The notes beneath the pieces were generated by a model, which was not told the origin of the DNA, did no database searches, and worked only from the letters and a program-made list of their open reading frames with translations. This document shows, one piece after another, positions 40,254 through 49,737 of a stretch of 64,000 nt of DNA (the stretch's first letter is position 1; each line of letters starts with the position of its first letter). This DNA is from Pseudomonas fluorescens (lineage in GTDB: Bacteria; Pseudomonadota; Gammaproteobacteria; Pseudomonadales; Pseudomonadaceae): contig NZ_JAGGOG010000005.1 in NCBI RefSeq assembly GCF_018614655.1, positions 172,326 through 236,325 on the forward strand. Direction: 5' to 3'. The position numbers and the translations under genes were made by a program.

Positions 40254-41648
40254 TTACAGATGCGACTCGGCGTATTCGGCCAGAATCGAACGTGGGACTC
40301 CTTGCAGGGCGATGTGCACGCCGTTGGGGAAGTCCTTGAAGCGCTCTGTCAGGTAGGTCAGCCCGGAGCTGGTCGCGGACAGGTAAGGGGTGTCGATCTG
40401 TGCCAGGTTGCCCAGGCACACCACTTTGGAACCGGCGCCGGCACGGGTGATGATGGTTTTCATCTGGTGCGGTGTGAGGTTCTGGCATTCATCGATCAGA
40501 ATCAGGCTTTGCTGGAAGCTGCGACCTCGAATGTAGTTGAGGGATTTGAACTGCAACGGCACTTTGCTGAGGATGTAATCGACGCTGCCATGGGTGTTTT
40601 CGTCATCCATGTGCAAGGCTTCGAGGTTGTCAGTGATCGCCCCCAGCCACGGCTCCATTTTTTCCGCTTCGGTGCCGGGCAAGAAGCCGATTTCCTGGTC
40701 CAGGCCCTGCACACTGCGGGTAGCGATGATGCGGCGATAACGCTTGGTGACCATGGTCTGCTCGATGGCGGCAGCCAGGGCCAGGATGGTTTTCCCGGAA
40801 CCGGCGGCACCGGTCAGGTTGACCAGATGGATATCCGGATCCAGCAGCGCATACAGCGCCAGGCTCTGGTAAATATCACGCGGTTTCAGGCCCCAGGCTT
40901 CCTGGTGCAACAGGGGCTCCTGATGCAGGTCGAGGATCAGCAACTTGTCGACCTGGATCTCTTTGATCCAGCCGACGAAGCCCTGTTCGTCAATGATGAA
41001 CTCGTTGATGTGCACGGCCGGCAGGTTGTCGGTCAGCTGTACCTGGTGCCAGGTGCGGCCATGGTCCTGACGGGTTTCCACCTTGCTGACGCGGTCCCAG
41101 AACGAGCCGGTCATGGTGTGATAACCACGGGACAGCATCGATACGTCGTCAACCAGTTGGTCGGTACTGTAGTCCTCGGCAGCGATCCCACACGCTCGTG
41201 CCTTGAGGCGCATATTGATGTCTTTGGTCACCAGCACCAGGCGCAGGTCCTTGTCGCGCGTATGCAGGTCGATCAACTGGTTGATGATTTTGTTGTCGTT
41301 GAGGTTTTCCGGCAGCAGGCTGTTGGGCTCGCGGCTCTTGTTCATCAGGATCGACAGCAACCCCTTGGGTCCGCTTTTGCCACGCTGGATCGGCACGCCC
41401 TGTTCAACGTCCTCCGGAGAGGCTTCGCCCAGGGTCTTGTCGATCAGGCGGATGGCCTGGCGGCATTCGGCGGCAACGCTGTGGTGCCCGCTTTTGAGTT
41501 TGTCGAGCTCCTCGAGCACGATCATCGGAATGGCGACGTGGTGTTCTTCGAAATTAAGTAACGCGTTTGGATCGTGGATCAATACGTTGGTATCAAGCAC
41601 ATAAAGGATTGGCTGGTTGGAAGAAGGGTTACGTCCATGATCATCCAT
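40254..41648 (-). CDS. PIN domain-PhoH family ATPase
   Basis: 464 residues. The N-terminal PIN nuclease domain (about 13-150) has acidic residues in YVLDTNVLIHDP, EELDKLK and TKDINMR. The C-terminal PhoH ATPase domain has Walker A GAAGSGKT at 280-287 and Walker B LILIDE with D386. The fusion matches the PhoH2/YlaK type, in which a PIN RNase is joined to a PhoH helicase-like domain; RNA unwinding and cleavage have been shown for some homologs. Not obviously part of an operon. The exact cellular role in Pseudomonas is unknown. Confidence 0.92.
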   Translation of the reverse strand: MDDHGRNPSSNQPILYVLDTNVLIHDPNALLNFEEHHVAIPMIVLEELDKLKSGHHSVAAECRQAIRLIDKTLGEASPEDVEQGVPIQRGKSGPKGLLSILMNKSREPNSLLPENLNDNKIINQLIDLHTRDKDLRLVLVTKDINMRLKARACGIAAEDYSTDQLVDDVSMLSRGYHTMTGSFWDRVSKVETRQDHGRTWHQVQLTDNLPAVHINEFIIDEQGFVGWIKEIQVDKLLILDLHQEPLLHQEAWGLKPRDIYQSLALYALLDPDIHLVNLTGAAGSGKTILALAAAIEQTMVTKRYRRIIATRSVQGLDQEIGFLPGTEAEKMEPWLGAITDNLEALHMDDENTHGSVDYILSKVPLQFKSLNYIRGRSFQQSLILIDECQNLTPHQMKTIITRAGAGSKVVCLGNLAQIDTPYLSATSSGLTYLTERFKDFPNGVHIALQGVPRSILAEYAESHL

Positions 41649-41996
41649 ACTCGGTCACCTTTGTGGGAGCCAGTCGACGCAATACCACGACAGTGCTGCG
41701 CCTCGATTTGACCATCAAACGCACCTGAGGGGCGTCAAGTGCGGTGCACACAAGAGGTGTCTTGGAAGACGCCACCTGTGTTGCAGGTTTCGGCGGTCTG
41801 TCTTCGTAATACCGCAAAACCCATGACAGGAAAAAGCACTTTGACGTTTTTTTGAAGTTTATTTTTCAGGATGACGAATAGCACTAGGCGAGCGCCCCAA
41901 GCACCGTTAAAGTCGGAAGTCCGCCTGTATCGAAATATCTCCCAATTTTCACCTCAAAAAACCTCAGCCCCAACAGGGCCGGGCGTTTTGTCATTT
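41649..41996. other. Intergenic region upstream of the PhoH-like gene
   Basis: 348 bases between the PhoH-like gene and the end of the deacetylase-like gene, both on the minus strand. AT-rich at about 41825-41880, probably the PhoH promoter. A possible terminator lies at 41955-41984. Nothing else recognised. Confidence 0.5.
41955..41984 (-). terminator. Possible terminator of the deacetylase-like gene
   Basis: On the minus strand GCCC-GGCCCTGTTG-GGGC is followed by TGAGGTTTTTTGAGG. The stem is short, so this is tentative. Confidence 0.4.
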
Positions 41997-43121
41997 TCAG
42001 CGAAACGCTTCCCGGCAATCCTGCCAACCAAGTCCACTTTCAGCCGTCGCCTGCAACAGCCAGGGTAATGCCACCCGCGCCTTGTCCTGGGCGTCATGAA
42101 AAACAATCACCCCTCGACGCCACAGCAGCATCAACGTCAGCACCCGCTGGGCGGATTCATCAGCCTTGAGCTTCCCCGCTTCGTCCTCCGAATCGATGTC
42201 CCACAGCGCCACTTGCAGCCCCTGGGACTGGAAGAATCCCTGACTGTCGGCGCGGCGCTGGCCGTAAGGCGGACGGAACAACGGCACATAGTTCTCCGGC
42301 AACAGGTTCTGCACCAGACTGGCGCTGCGGGTGATAGAACTTTGCCAATCCACCCAATGACTATGAGAGCGGTACTGCCAACCCTGAAGGCCGACACACT
42401 GCCCCTGATAAAGCCGCTGCACATCCGCGGGCGATGTCTTTTCCAGACGCGTCTGCAGGCTGTTGCCGAGGACATAGAACGTGGCGTGCATTTTCTGTTT
42501 GCGCAGGTAATCGGCCAGCCAGTCGGTGTTGCCGCTGAGCGGTGCAGGGCCGCCATCGAAAGTCAGCAAAAACAACCGGTCGTTGAGTTCATCGCCATTA
42601 CGTTCATGGTCGCCGAAGCGGGCAATCTCGCTGCTGATCTGCGGGAACAGCGCGGCCTTGCGCAACTGTTCCTCCAGGTAGCGTTCATGGAACGCCCGGC
42701 TGGGTGCGGCCCAGCCTATATAGAAGGAGTTGTCGCTGACCGCGAACTTGCCGGCCTGCTCGCGCAGGTCGTCCATGTCTTCTACCAGGTAGCAGAACGA
42801 GGCGTCCTGCTCGCAGCTTTGCTGGGCGAATGTGTAGTTATCCAGCAATCGCTGCCACAGCTGACGGCGCAGGTCATCAATAGATGCCAGGTTGATATTT
42901 TTCAGGCCCAGGTGCTGTTTGAGCGCGGGTTCATCCAGGGCTTCGCTGGCCAGCAGGACATGGGCGAACATCAGGATTTCTGCGCGGGACGCGACGTCGA
43001 ACAGGGCTGGGCTGCTGAGCTTTTCGGGCCAGGTGTTGCGGTCCAGGCTGGCCACATCTACCGGGGCCGCCTGGGCCGTCAGGCAGAGTAGCCAGGCTGA
43101 CAATACGAGTGCGATTCGCAC
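41997..43121 (-). CDS. Secreted polysaccharide deacetylase-like protein with altered metal motifs
   Basis: 374 residues. Signal peptide (1-19, CLTAQAAP), an N-terminal helical region of unknown type (20-180) and a NodB-like deacetylase domain (about 183-365). Motif 1 reads LTFDGGP (D189 kept, but the following metal-ligand Asp is Gly190). Motif 2 reads RSHSHWVDW (H253, H255, and D258 where a His is expected). Motif 3 RPPYG (283-287) and the late His motif VFHDA (H342) are intact. So the fold is clear, but activity or metal use may differ from standard deacetylases. Periplasmic or secreted; substrate unknown. Confidence 0.85.
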   Translation of the reverse strand: MRIALVLSAWLLCLTAQAAPVDVASLDRNTWPEKLSSPALFDVASRAEILMFAHVLLASEALDEPALKQHLGLKNINLASIDDLRRQLWQRLLDNYTFAQQSCEQDASFCYLVEDMDDLREQAGKFAVSDNSFYIGWAAPSRAFHERYLEEQLRKAALFPQISSEIARFGDHERNGDELNDRLFLLTFDGGPAPLSGNTDWLADYLRKQKMHATFYVLGNSLQTRLEKTSPADVQRLYQGQCVGLQGWQYRSHSHWVDWQSSITRSASLVQNLLPENYVPLFRPPYGQRRADSQGFFQSQGLQVALWDIDSEDEAGKLKADESAQRVLTLMLLWRRGVIVFHDAQDKARVALPWLLQATAESGLGWQDCREAFR

Positions 43122-43182
43122 GAAGGGTCTCTCTATTCTGAGTCGTCGGGCACTATAGCTGATCAGGCGGTTGGGTTGGGTT

Positions 43183-43879
43183 GGTGTGCATATCCGTTGC
43201 TGCGGTAACGGCTGCTGTTGGTTTCGCTTTTACAGCGACTCACTTTGCAAAAGCGGCAAAATAAGCAAAACGCTCTTGCCCCACCACTCGGCACCTCGCC
43301 AGGGCTCGGTGTGCCTTCTCTCCGGCATTGCTCCGTGGGTCGCCGCAATGGGCCATCCCTGGCCCAGTGCGGCTAAACCGGCGTCCTGCCGGTTTACCCA
43401 CGGACCAATGCCTACGTTCAGCCATCGTGGTTTAACGGGGCGCCTAAGATCAAAGTCAAAAGCAGATCAAGAACACAGCGGCCTACCGGCCGGCTTGAGT
43501 GGTGTGAAGCGAAGGCAAAATCAAAAGTGGGCACGGTCTACTGTGGGAGCTGGCTTGCCTGCGATGCAGGCAACTCGGTCTTTCAGGAACACCGAGGTGA
43601 TGCCATCGCAGGCAAGCCAGCTCCCACAGAAAAGCAGATCTGCTTTCGCTCTGGCCCTTGCCTTTGCTTCTACCACTCTGGATGGCCGATCGCGGCGGGC
43701 CCACGGAGCAATGCCGGAGTGCGGGCACACCGAGCCTAGGCGAGGTGCCGAGTGGTGGGGCAAGAGCCCTTTTGGTTACTTTTGGCTGGGCCGGCATTCC
43801 GGGCTCTTTTCCAAAAGTGACCCGCCGTAAGGGCGGAACCAACAGCAGCCGTAACCGCAGTAACGGATATGTACACACC
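43183..43879. repeat. Composite inverted-repeat element of about 700 bp
   Basis: Imperfect terminal inverted arms of about 176-200 bases: 43183-43358 (GGTGTGCATATCCGTTGCTG onward, including CCCCACCACTCGGCACCTCG) and 43680-43879, the reverse complement of the same sequence with small gaps. The middle (43541-43629) is itself a REP-type palindrome. No gene is credible here; open frames follow the repeats. It fills the gap between the deacetylase-like gene and yaaA. It may be a multicopy intergenic repeat of this lineage or a non-autonomous mobile relic. Confidence 0.8.
43541..43629. repeat. REP palindrome, CTGTGGGAGCTGGCTTGCCT variant
   Basis: Arms CTGTGGGAGCTGGCTTGCCT... and its reverse complement ending CTCCCACAG, inside the composite repeat. 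A degenerate copy of the same variant lies at 62527-62602. Confidence 0.85.
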
Positions 43880-43954
43880 CATCTATCACCATCATAGGTG
43901 GAGTCAAACCGCCCTACCCCCTAGAATCCCCCCACGATTACAGGAGACGACTTC

Positions 43955-44734
43955 ATGCTGATGGTGATTTCCCCAGCCAAAACCCTCGATTTCGACACCC
44001 CGCCGGTGACCCAGCACTTTACCCAACCGCAATACCTCGACCATTCCCAGGAATTGATCGAGCAACTGCGCGAGCTGAGCCCGGCGCAGATCAGCGAGTT
44101 GATGCATGTTTCCGACAAGATCGGCGGCCTCAACGCAGCACGCTTCGGCAGCTGGACCCCCGCCTTCACCCAGGCAAACGCCAAGCAAGCACTGCTGGCC
44201 TTCAAGGGCGACGTCTACACCGGGCTAAATGCCCAGACCTTCAAGGACGCCGACTTCACCTACGCCCAGAAACACCTGCGCATGCTCTCCGGCCTTTATG
44301 GCCTGCTGCGCCCGCTGGACCTGATGATGCCGTACCGTCTGGAGATGGGTACCAAGTTGGCCAACGCCCGTGGCAAGGACCTGTACGCCTTCTGGGGCAC
44401 CCGTATCAGCGAGTGGCTCAATGAAGCCCTGGCCGAACAAGGCGATGACGTACTGCTCAACCTGGCCTCCAACGAGTACTTCTCAGCGGTCAAACGCCCA
44501 GCCTTGAACGCGCGGATCATCAATACCGAGTTCAAGGACCTGAAAAACGGCCAGTACAAGATCATCAGCTTCTACGCGAAAAAAGCCCGGGGCATGATGA
44601 GCCGCTTTGTGATTGAAGAACGCATCAACGATCCAGCCCAACTCAAGCAGTTTGACGTGCAGGGTTACCGCTTCAATGCGGAGCAGTCCAAGCCGGACAA
44701 CCTGGTGTTTTTGCGCGATCACGCACCGGAATAA
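43955..44734 (+). CDS. yaaA: Peroxide stress protein YaaA
   Basis: 259 residues. YaaA (DUF328/UPF0246) limits free intracellular iron during hydrogen peroxide stress in E. coli. Starts [17 protein letters not shown] and contains [40 protein letters not shown] and [18 protein letters not shown], all hallmarks of the family. Cytosolic. CAGGAGACGACTTC before ATG 43955 is a good ribosome site. Single gene, followed by a REP-like palindrome. Confidence 0.95.
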   Translation: MLMVISPAKTLDFDTPPVTQHFTQPQYLDHSQELIEQLRELSPAQISELMHVSDKIGGLNAARFGSWTPAFTQANAKQALLAFKGDVYTGLNAQTFKDADFTYAQKHLRMLSGLYGLLRPLDLMMPYRLEMGTKLANARGKDLYAFWGTRISEWLNEALAEQGDDVLLNLASNEYFSAVKRPALNARIINTEFKDLKNGQYKIISFYAKKARGMMSRFVIEERINDPAQLKQFDVQGYRFNAEQSKPDNLVFLRDHAPE

Positions 44735-44756
44735 GGCCGCAAGAACACCCAGGACC

Positions 44757-44801
44757 AAATGTGGGAGCACGTCGAATCGTCGCACCGCCGCTCCCACATT
44801 T
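44757..44801. repeat. Short REP palindrome with the TCGAATCGTCGCACCGCCG core
   Basis: AAATGTGGGAG...CTCCCACATTT with the core GTCGAATCGTCGCACCGCCG between. It is the same core as the inner element at 33496-33538 (reverse orientation) and that at 62163-62207. Located after yaaA, where it may also end transcription (TTTTT follows). Confidence 0.8.
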
Positions 44802-45557
44802 TTCCGTACTCCGCCCTCAAATCGTCACTTATTTGGCGCCAAAAACCATGCCTCAAAATTCCTAACGATTCTTTCACTCGACACTCGTCAGTTTTTTTCG
44901 TAGTGGCACCATTTTTTTCAAACAGTAGTGGCATAAAACTATACCCCTCACTCAGCACCCCATAACTACGCGCCAAAATAACAAGTGCCATCAATATAGT
45001 ACTAGTGCCATCTTTGCTTATATTTCAAAAAATTTCGAGAAACAGGATGAGCGGCTAGGAACTATGCCCCAAAGTGCCGCTCATACCACCGGTAACGATT
45101 ATCTCTGTTCTTGTACGAGATGACTTACACCGTGACCCAAGAGCAGAAACAAAGTTGTCATATTAACTTTGACTCAACGGTCGAATAATCAGCTATCTAG
45201 TTGAGGGTAGGCGATAACGCTGCATTGCTATCTCCTATAAGGCCAAGGCTGAGCTTCCCTATATGGCCAGTGAGAAAACCCAAGCACTTGATATTCATAG
45301 AATTATAGTGAGTACCAAGCCCTTGCGGCACTGGCGCCAGAGGCTTCCCCCCAGGAAGGCTGGCTGCATTTCAGGGCAGGCCCGAATAACAAGGCCAAGT
45401 TGCGCACAACTTGAGTGCATTAGTTAGTCACTCGATTTTTAGTATGCCTGTACATGGCAGATCGGCGCCTATTCGCCGCACTTGCTAGTGCATGAGTGAC
45501 GCCTAAAACATGAACTCCAGCCATCTAATGGCATGATTAAACACAGAGGTAAATGCG
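44802..45557 (+). promoter_or_regulatory. Long AT-rich upstream region of the alginate operon
   Basis: 756 gene-free bases before algD, much richer in A and T than the rest of the window. The Pseudomonas algD promoter is known for a long upstream control region bound by AlgR, AmrZ and others. Seen here: TAGTGGCA at 44901 and 44926, AGTGCCAT at 44984 and 45004, and GAGCTTCCCT at 45251-45260, which resembles the -35 part (GAACTTCCCT) of the P. aeruginosa AlgU-dependent algD promoter. No good -10 match was found, so the exact promoter is not settled. AGAGGTAAATGCG precedes the algD ATG. Confidence 0.6.
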
Positions 45558-46874
45558 ATGCGCATCAGCATATTTGGTTTGGGTTACGTTGGCGCAGTCT
45601 GTGCCGGTTGCCTGTCTGCACGGGGCCACGAAGTGGTCGGCGTAGACATCTCCAAGGAAAAGATCGACCTGATCAACGCAGGTAAATCACCCATCGTTGA
45701 ACCAGGTCTGGGCGAGCTGTTGAGCCAGGGCATTCAAACCGGCCGACTGCGCGGCACCACTAATTTCGCCGAAGCCATCCGCGACACCGACCTGTCGATG
45801 ATTTGCGTCGGTACGCCGAGCAAGAAAAACGGTGACCTGGAACTGAACTACATCGAGTCGGTGTGCCGCGAGATCGGTTTTGTCCTGCGTGACAAGACCA
45901 CCCGCCACACCATCGTGGTACGCAGTACGGTGTTGCCCGGCACCGTGGCCAACGTGGTAATCCCGATTCTCGAAGACTGCTCGGGCAAGAAAGCCGGCGT
46001 CGACTTCGGTGTCGCGGTGAACCCGGAGTTCCTGCGGGAAAGTACCGCCATCGCCGACTACGACCTGCCACCGATGACCGTCATCGGTGAATTCGACACC
46101 GCCTCCGGTGATGTCTTGCAGTCGCTGTACGAAGAGCTCGACGCGCCGATCATCCGCAAGGACATCGCCGTCGCCGAGATGATCAAGTACACCTGCAACG
46201 TCTGGCATGCGACCAAAGTGACCTTCGCCAACGAGATTGGCAACATCGCCAAGGCGGTGGGTGTCGATGGCCGTGAAGTGATGGAAGTGGTCTGCCAGGA
46301 CAAGACCCTCAACCTGTCCCAGTACTACATGCGCCCGGGCTTCGCCTTCGGCGGCTCCTGCCTGCCCAAGGATGTGCGTGCCCTGACCTACCGCGCCAGC
46401 TCCCTGGACGTGGAAGCCCCGCTGCTCAACTCGCTGATGCGCAGCAACGAGTCCCAGGTGCAGAACGCCTTCGACATCATCTCCGGCCACGACAAACGCA
46501 AAGTCGCCCTGCTGGGCCTGAGCTTCAAGGCCGGCACCGATGACCTGCGCGAAAGCCCGTTGGTGGAGCTGGCGGAAATGCTGATCGGCAAGGGCTTCGA
46601 CCTGAGCATCTACGACAGCAACGTCGAATACGCCCGCGTCCACGGTGCCAACAAGGATTACATCGAGTCGAAGATCCCGCACGTGTCGTCCCTGCTCAAC
46701 TCGGACTTCGACGCGGTGATCAACAACTCCGACGTGATCATCCTCGGTAACCGCGACGAGAAGTTCCGCGCACTGGCCCAGCTTGCCCCTCACGGCAAAC
46801 AAGTGGTGGACCTGGTGGGCTTCATGTCCAAAGCCACCAGCGTGAGTGGCCGTACCGAAGGTATTTGCTGGTAA
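45558..46874 (+). CDS. algD: GDP-mannose 6-dehydrogenase AlgD
   Basis: 438 residues. Oxidises GDP-mannose to GDP-mannuronate with two NAD+, the committed and limiting step of alginate synthesis. The N-terminal Rossmann motif is [12 protein letters not shown], the catalytic Cys is C268 in GGSCLPKD, the same number as in P. aeruginosa, and a C-terminal UDP/GDP-binding domain follows ([20 protein letters not shown]). Cytosolic. First gene of the twelve-gene operon; a REP element lies between it and alg8. Confidence 0.97.
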   Translation: MRISIFGLGYVGAVCAGCLSARGHEVVGVDISKEKIDLINAGKSPIVEPGLGELLSQGIQTGRLRGTTNFAEAIRDTDLSMICVGTPSKKNGDLELNYIESVCREIGFVLRDKTTRHTIVVRSTVLPGTVANVVIPILEDCSGKKAGVDFGVAVNPEFLRESTAIADYDLPPMTVIGEFDTASGDVLQSLYEELDAPIIRKDIAVAEMIKYTCNVWHATKVTFANEIGNIAKAVGVDGREVMEVVCQDKTLNLSQYYMRPGFAFGGSCLPKDVRALTYRASSLDVEAPLLNSLMRSNESQVQNAFDIISGHDKRKVALLGLSFKAGTDDLRESPLVELAEMLIGKGFDLSIYDSNVEYARVHGANKDYIESKIPHVSSLLNSDFDAVINNSDVIILGNRDEKFRALAQLAPHGKQVVDLVGFMSKATSVSGRTEGICW

Positions 46875-46883
46875 CCCTGCCCG

Positions 46884-47001
46884 TGTAGCCGCTGCCGAGG
46901 CACGAGGCTGCGATGGTTTTGGTGCGGCATTCCGACGAAGCGCCCCCCGAGGGCGGTCCTGCGGACACGCATCGCAGCCTCGTACCTCGGCAGCGGCTAC
47001 A
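46884..47001. repeat. Inverted repeat, GTAGC REP family, between algD and alg8
   Basis: Arms TGTAGCCGCTGCCGAGGCAC... and ...CCTCGGCAGCGGCTACA with GAGGCTGCGATG / CATCGCAGCCTC inside. It shares its central GGTCCTGCGGACACGCATCG region with the copy at 34752-34868 (opposite orientation). It occupies most of the 154-base algD-alg8 gap. Confidence 0.85.
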
Positions 47002-47028
47002 AGTTTTCTTCACTTACGGATGCAGATT

Positions 47029-48510
47029 ATGCACAGGCTCAAACACGGCCTACTCCAGGCCGCCGGTTGGCTGTTGTTTTTAAGCGTGTTGATGTGCCTC
47101 GCCCTGGCGTTGCCGGCGACCATCTTCGACTCCCAGTCCAAGGATTTCATATTCCTGATTGGCGCCGTGGGCATCTGGCGTTACTCAATGGGTGCCACGC
47201 ACTTTATTCGCGGCATGCTGTTTCTCTATGTGGTCTACCCGCACCTGCGGCGCAAAGTGCGCAAGCTGGGCAAGGCCGCAGATCCGTCCCACGTGTTCCT
47301 GATGGTCACCAGCTTCCGTATCGACGCGCTGACCACAGCCCAGGTCTACAGCTCGGTGATTCGTGAGGCCATCGAATGTGGCTTCCCCACCACCGTGGTC
47401 TGCTCCCTGGTGGAAATGTCCGATGAGCTGCTGGTCAAGAGCCTGTGGACCAAGATGAACCCGCCCGCCCACGTCAAACTGGACTTCGTGCGCATCGCCG
47501 GAACCGGCAAACGTGACGGTCTGGCCTTCGGTTTTCGCGCTATCTCCCGTCACCTGCCGGACGACCGTGCCGTAGTGGCGGTGATCGATGGCGACACCGT
47601 GCTCGCCGAGGGCGTCGTACGCAAGACCGTGCCGTGGTTCCAACTGTTCGGCAATGTCGGCGGCCTGACCACCAACGAATTCTGCGAAGTGCGCGGCGGC
47701 TACATCATGAGCGAGTGGCACAAACTGCGCTTCGCCCAACGCCACATCAATATGTGTTCCATGGCCCTGTCCAAGCGCGTACTGACCATGACCGGGCGCA
47801 TGTCGGTGTTCCGCGCCAGCGTGGTGACTGACCCGGGCTTTATCGCCGACGTGGAAAGCGACTCGTTGCAACACTGGCGCCTGGGCCGTTTCAAGTTTCT
47901 GACCGGTGACGACAAGTCCAGCTGGTTCAGCCTGATGCGCCTGGGCTACGACACCTTCTACGTACCGGATGCGGCGATCAACACCGTCGAGCATCCACCG
48001 GAAAAGAGCTTTATCAAGGCCAGCCGCAAACTGATGTTCCGCTGGTACGGCAACAACCTGCGGCAGAACTCCCGGGCCCTGGGCCTGGGGGTAAAACGCC
48101 TGGGTGCATTCACCAGCGTGGTGCTGTTCGACCAGCGCGTATCCATGTGGACATCGTTGCTGGGCCTGACCGTGGCGATCATCGCCAGCTTCAAATACGG
48201 CGGCGCGTTCATCCTTGCCTACCTGTTGTGGATCGGCATTACCCGCTTGATTTTGACCCTGCTGTTGTCGTGCTCCGGGCACAAGATCGGCCCGGCCTAT
48301 CCAGTGATTCTGTATTACAACCAGATCGTCGGCGCGCTGGTGAAAATCTACGTGTTCTTCCGCCTCGATCAACAGTCCTGGACCCGCCAGGACACCAAAC
48401 TGACCCGCGATTTGGCCAGCTTTCATCGTTGGTTCAACACCTGGTCGTCTCGGACCATGACCTTCTCCGCCGGCAGCATTTTCGTTGCCGTGTTGCTGAT
48501 GATGGTCTGA
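47029..48510 (+). CDS. alg8: Alginate polymerase, glycosyltransferase Alg8
   Basis: 493 residues. Inner-membrane family 2 glycosyltransferase that polymerises mannuronate from GDP-mannuronate, working with Alg44. N-terminal membrane segments (about 10-30, 40-65), a cytosolic GT domain with [11 protein letters not shown] (the D-x-D region) and QHWRLGRF (the QxxRW-type motif), then C-terminal membrane segments from about 370. ATG 47029 gives [10 protein letters not shown], matching P. aeruginosa Alg8 (MSRLKH); an ATG 9 bases earlier is in frame. Confidence 0.95.
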   Translation: MHRLKHGLLQAAGWLLFLSVLMCLALALPATIFDSQSKDFIFLIGAVGIWRYSMGATHFIRGMLFLYVVYPHLRRKVRKLGKAADPSHVFLMVTSFRIDALTTAQVYSSVIREAIECGFPTTVVCSLVEMSDELLVKSLWTKMNPPAHVKLDFVRIAGTGKRDGLAFGFRAISRHLPDDRAVVAVIDGDTVLAEGVVRKTVPWFQLFGNVGGLTTNEFCEVRGGYIMSEWHKLRFAQRHINMCSMALSKRVLTMTGRMSVFRASVVTDPGFIADVESDSLQHWRLGRFKFLTGDDKSSWFSLMRLGYDTFYVPDAAINTVEHPPEKSFIKASRKLMFRWYGNNLRQNSRALGLGVKRLGAFTSVVLFDQRVSMWTSLLGLTVAIIASFKYGGAFILAYLLWIGITRLILTLLLSCSGHKIGPAYPVILYYNQIVGALVKIYVFFRLDQQSWTRQDTKLTRDLASFHRWFNTWSSRTMTFSAGSIFVAVLLMMV

Positions 48511-48546
48511 CCCTGCCAAGCCTGAATTAACTAAGGAATTACACCG

Positions 48547-49728
48547 ATGAACAGCCCAATGACTCCCCCCGTAAACGCCAATGTCGTCCATGAATCCGAA
48601 GCCCAGCGCCAACACGCCCGGGTCAAGATCCCGGCCAAGCTGCGCTTCTTCGGCGCCGACCGTACGCCCATGGAAGTACGGGTCATTGACCTGTCGGCCG
48701 GGGGCTTGGCGTTCAACGCGCCCCAACAGCCACTGAAAGTGGGCGATGTGCACAAAGGCCGCCTGCAGTTCGTCATCGACAACCTCGGCCTGGCGATGGA
48801 CGTTGAATTGTTGGTCCGTTCCTACGACCGCCAGACCGGCCGCACCGGTTGCCAGTTCCAGAACCTCGACGCCCAGGACATCTCCACCCTGCGCCACCTG
48901 ATCACCTCACACCTGTCCGGCGATATCGTGACCATGGGCGACGTGCTGGCGACCCTGCAACGGGACAACTTCACCAAGGCGCGCAAGGTCAAGGACGGCG
49001 GCAGCGGCATGAGCGCGTTCGGTCGCCTGAAAGCGGTGACCTTCAGCCTGGCGATCTTCCTCGTGGGCCTCGCCGCTTTCGGTTTCATCTTCAAATCGGT
49101 GTATGGCATGTACTTCGTCAGCCATGCCCAAGCGGGTGTGGTCAGCGTACCGGGGATGAACGTGACCATGCCCCGTGACGGTACCGTACAGAGCCTGATC
49201 AAAGACAATGCCGTCGCTGCCAAGGGCGCGCCACTGGCGACTTTCAGCACCAGCATGCTCGATGTACTCAAGGGCCATCTGGACGAAGACCAGTTGCAAC
49301 CGGCCAAGGTCGAAGAGCTGTTCGGCAAGCAAATGACCGGCACCTTGACCTCGCCGTGCGACTGCGTGGTCGCCCAGCAAATGGTCGCCGACGGTCAGTA
49401 CGCCAGCAAAGGTGATGTGATCTTCCAACTGGTACCGCGCGGCAGCCAGGCCAATGTTGAGGCGCGCTTCTCCTATCGCCAGTTCGCCGATGTGCGTCCG
49501 GGCACGCCCGTGAACTTCCAGGTCGCTGATGAAGAACAAGTCCGCACCGGCACCATCGTCAGCAGCACCAGCCTCAACAGCACTGACCTGTCTTCCGACA
49601 TCCGTGTGCAGATCAAGCCCGATGCACCACTGGACAGCGCCTATTCTGGCCGCCCGGTGGAAGTGAGCAGCGACCGTGGCCCCTCCCTGAACTGGCTGAT
49701 CGACAAAGCCATGGCTGCAGGTCTTTAA
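48547..49728 (+). CDS. alg44: Alginate co-polymerase Alg44 with c-di-GMP-binding PilZ domain
   Basis: 393 residues. Required for polymerisation, activated by cyclic di-GMP. The cytosolic PilZ domain (about 18-125) has R21-x3-R25 and D48-x-S-A-G-G, the c-di-GMP-binding motifs. One membrane segment (about 163-185) is followed by a periplasmic part resembling membrane-fusion proteins (about 200-370; PGMNVTMPRDGTVQSLIKDN). All c-di-GMP ligands are present, so the operon should respond to the second messenger. 36 bases after alg8. Confidence 0.95.
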   Translation: MNSPMTPPVNANVVHESEAQRQHARVKIPAKLRFFGADRTPMEVRVIDLSAGGLAFNAPQQPLKVGDVHKGRLQFVIDNLGLAMDVELLVRSYDRQTGRTGCQFQNLDAQDISTLRHLITSHLSGDIVTMGDVLATLQRDNFTKARKVKDGGSGMSAFGRLKAVTFSLAIFLVGLAAFGFIFKSVYGMYFVSHAQAGVVSVPGMNVTMPRDGTVQSLIKDNAVAAKGAPLATFSTSMLDVLKGHLDEDQLQPAKVEELFGKQMTGTLTSPCDCVVAQQMVADGQYASKGDVIFQLVPRGSQANVEARFSYRQFADVRPGTPVNFQVADEEQVRTGTIVSSTSLNSTDLSSDIRVQIKPDAPLDSAYSGRPVEVSSDRGPSLNWLIDKAMAAGL

Positions 49729-49737
49729 GCGGAGGAC

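Noticed and set aside
43171..43830. 219-codon open frame in the region before yaaA
   Set aside because: Follows the inverted repeats; the translated parts match translations of REP elements elsewhere in the window (for example WERRC, KPAPT stretches).
43183..43879. Possible CRISPR array or insertion sequence
   Set aside because: Repeats are inverted, only two arms are present, there are no regularly spaced direct repeats and no transposase gene.
45251..45285. AlgU (sigma-22) promoter of algD
   Set aside because: GAGCTTCCCT resembles the -35 element, but no convincing -10 sequence is found at 16-17 bases, so it is mentioned only as a weak hint.
47185..48897. 570-codon open frame antisense to alg8 and alg44
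   Set aside because: Spans two conserved genes and their gap on the opposite strand; no domain or start signal.
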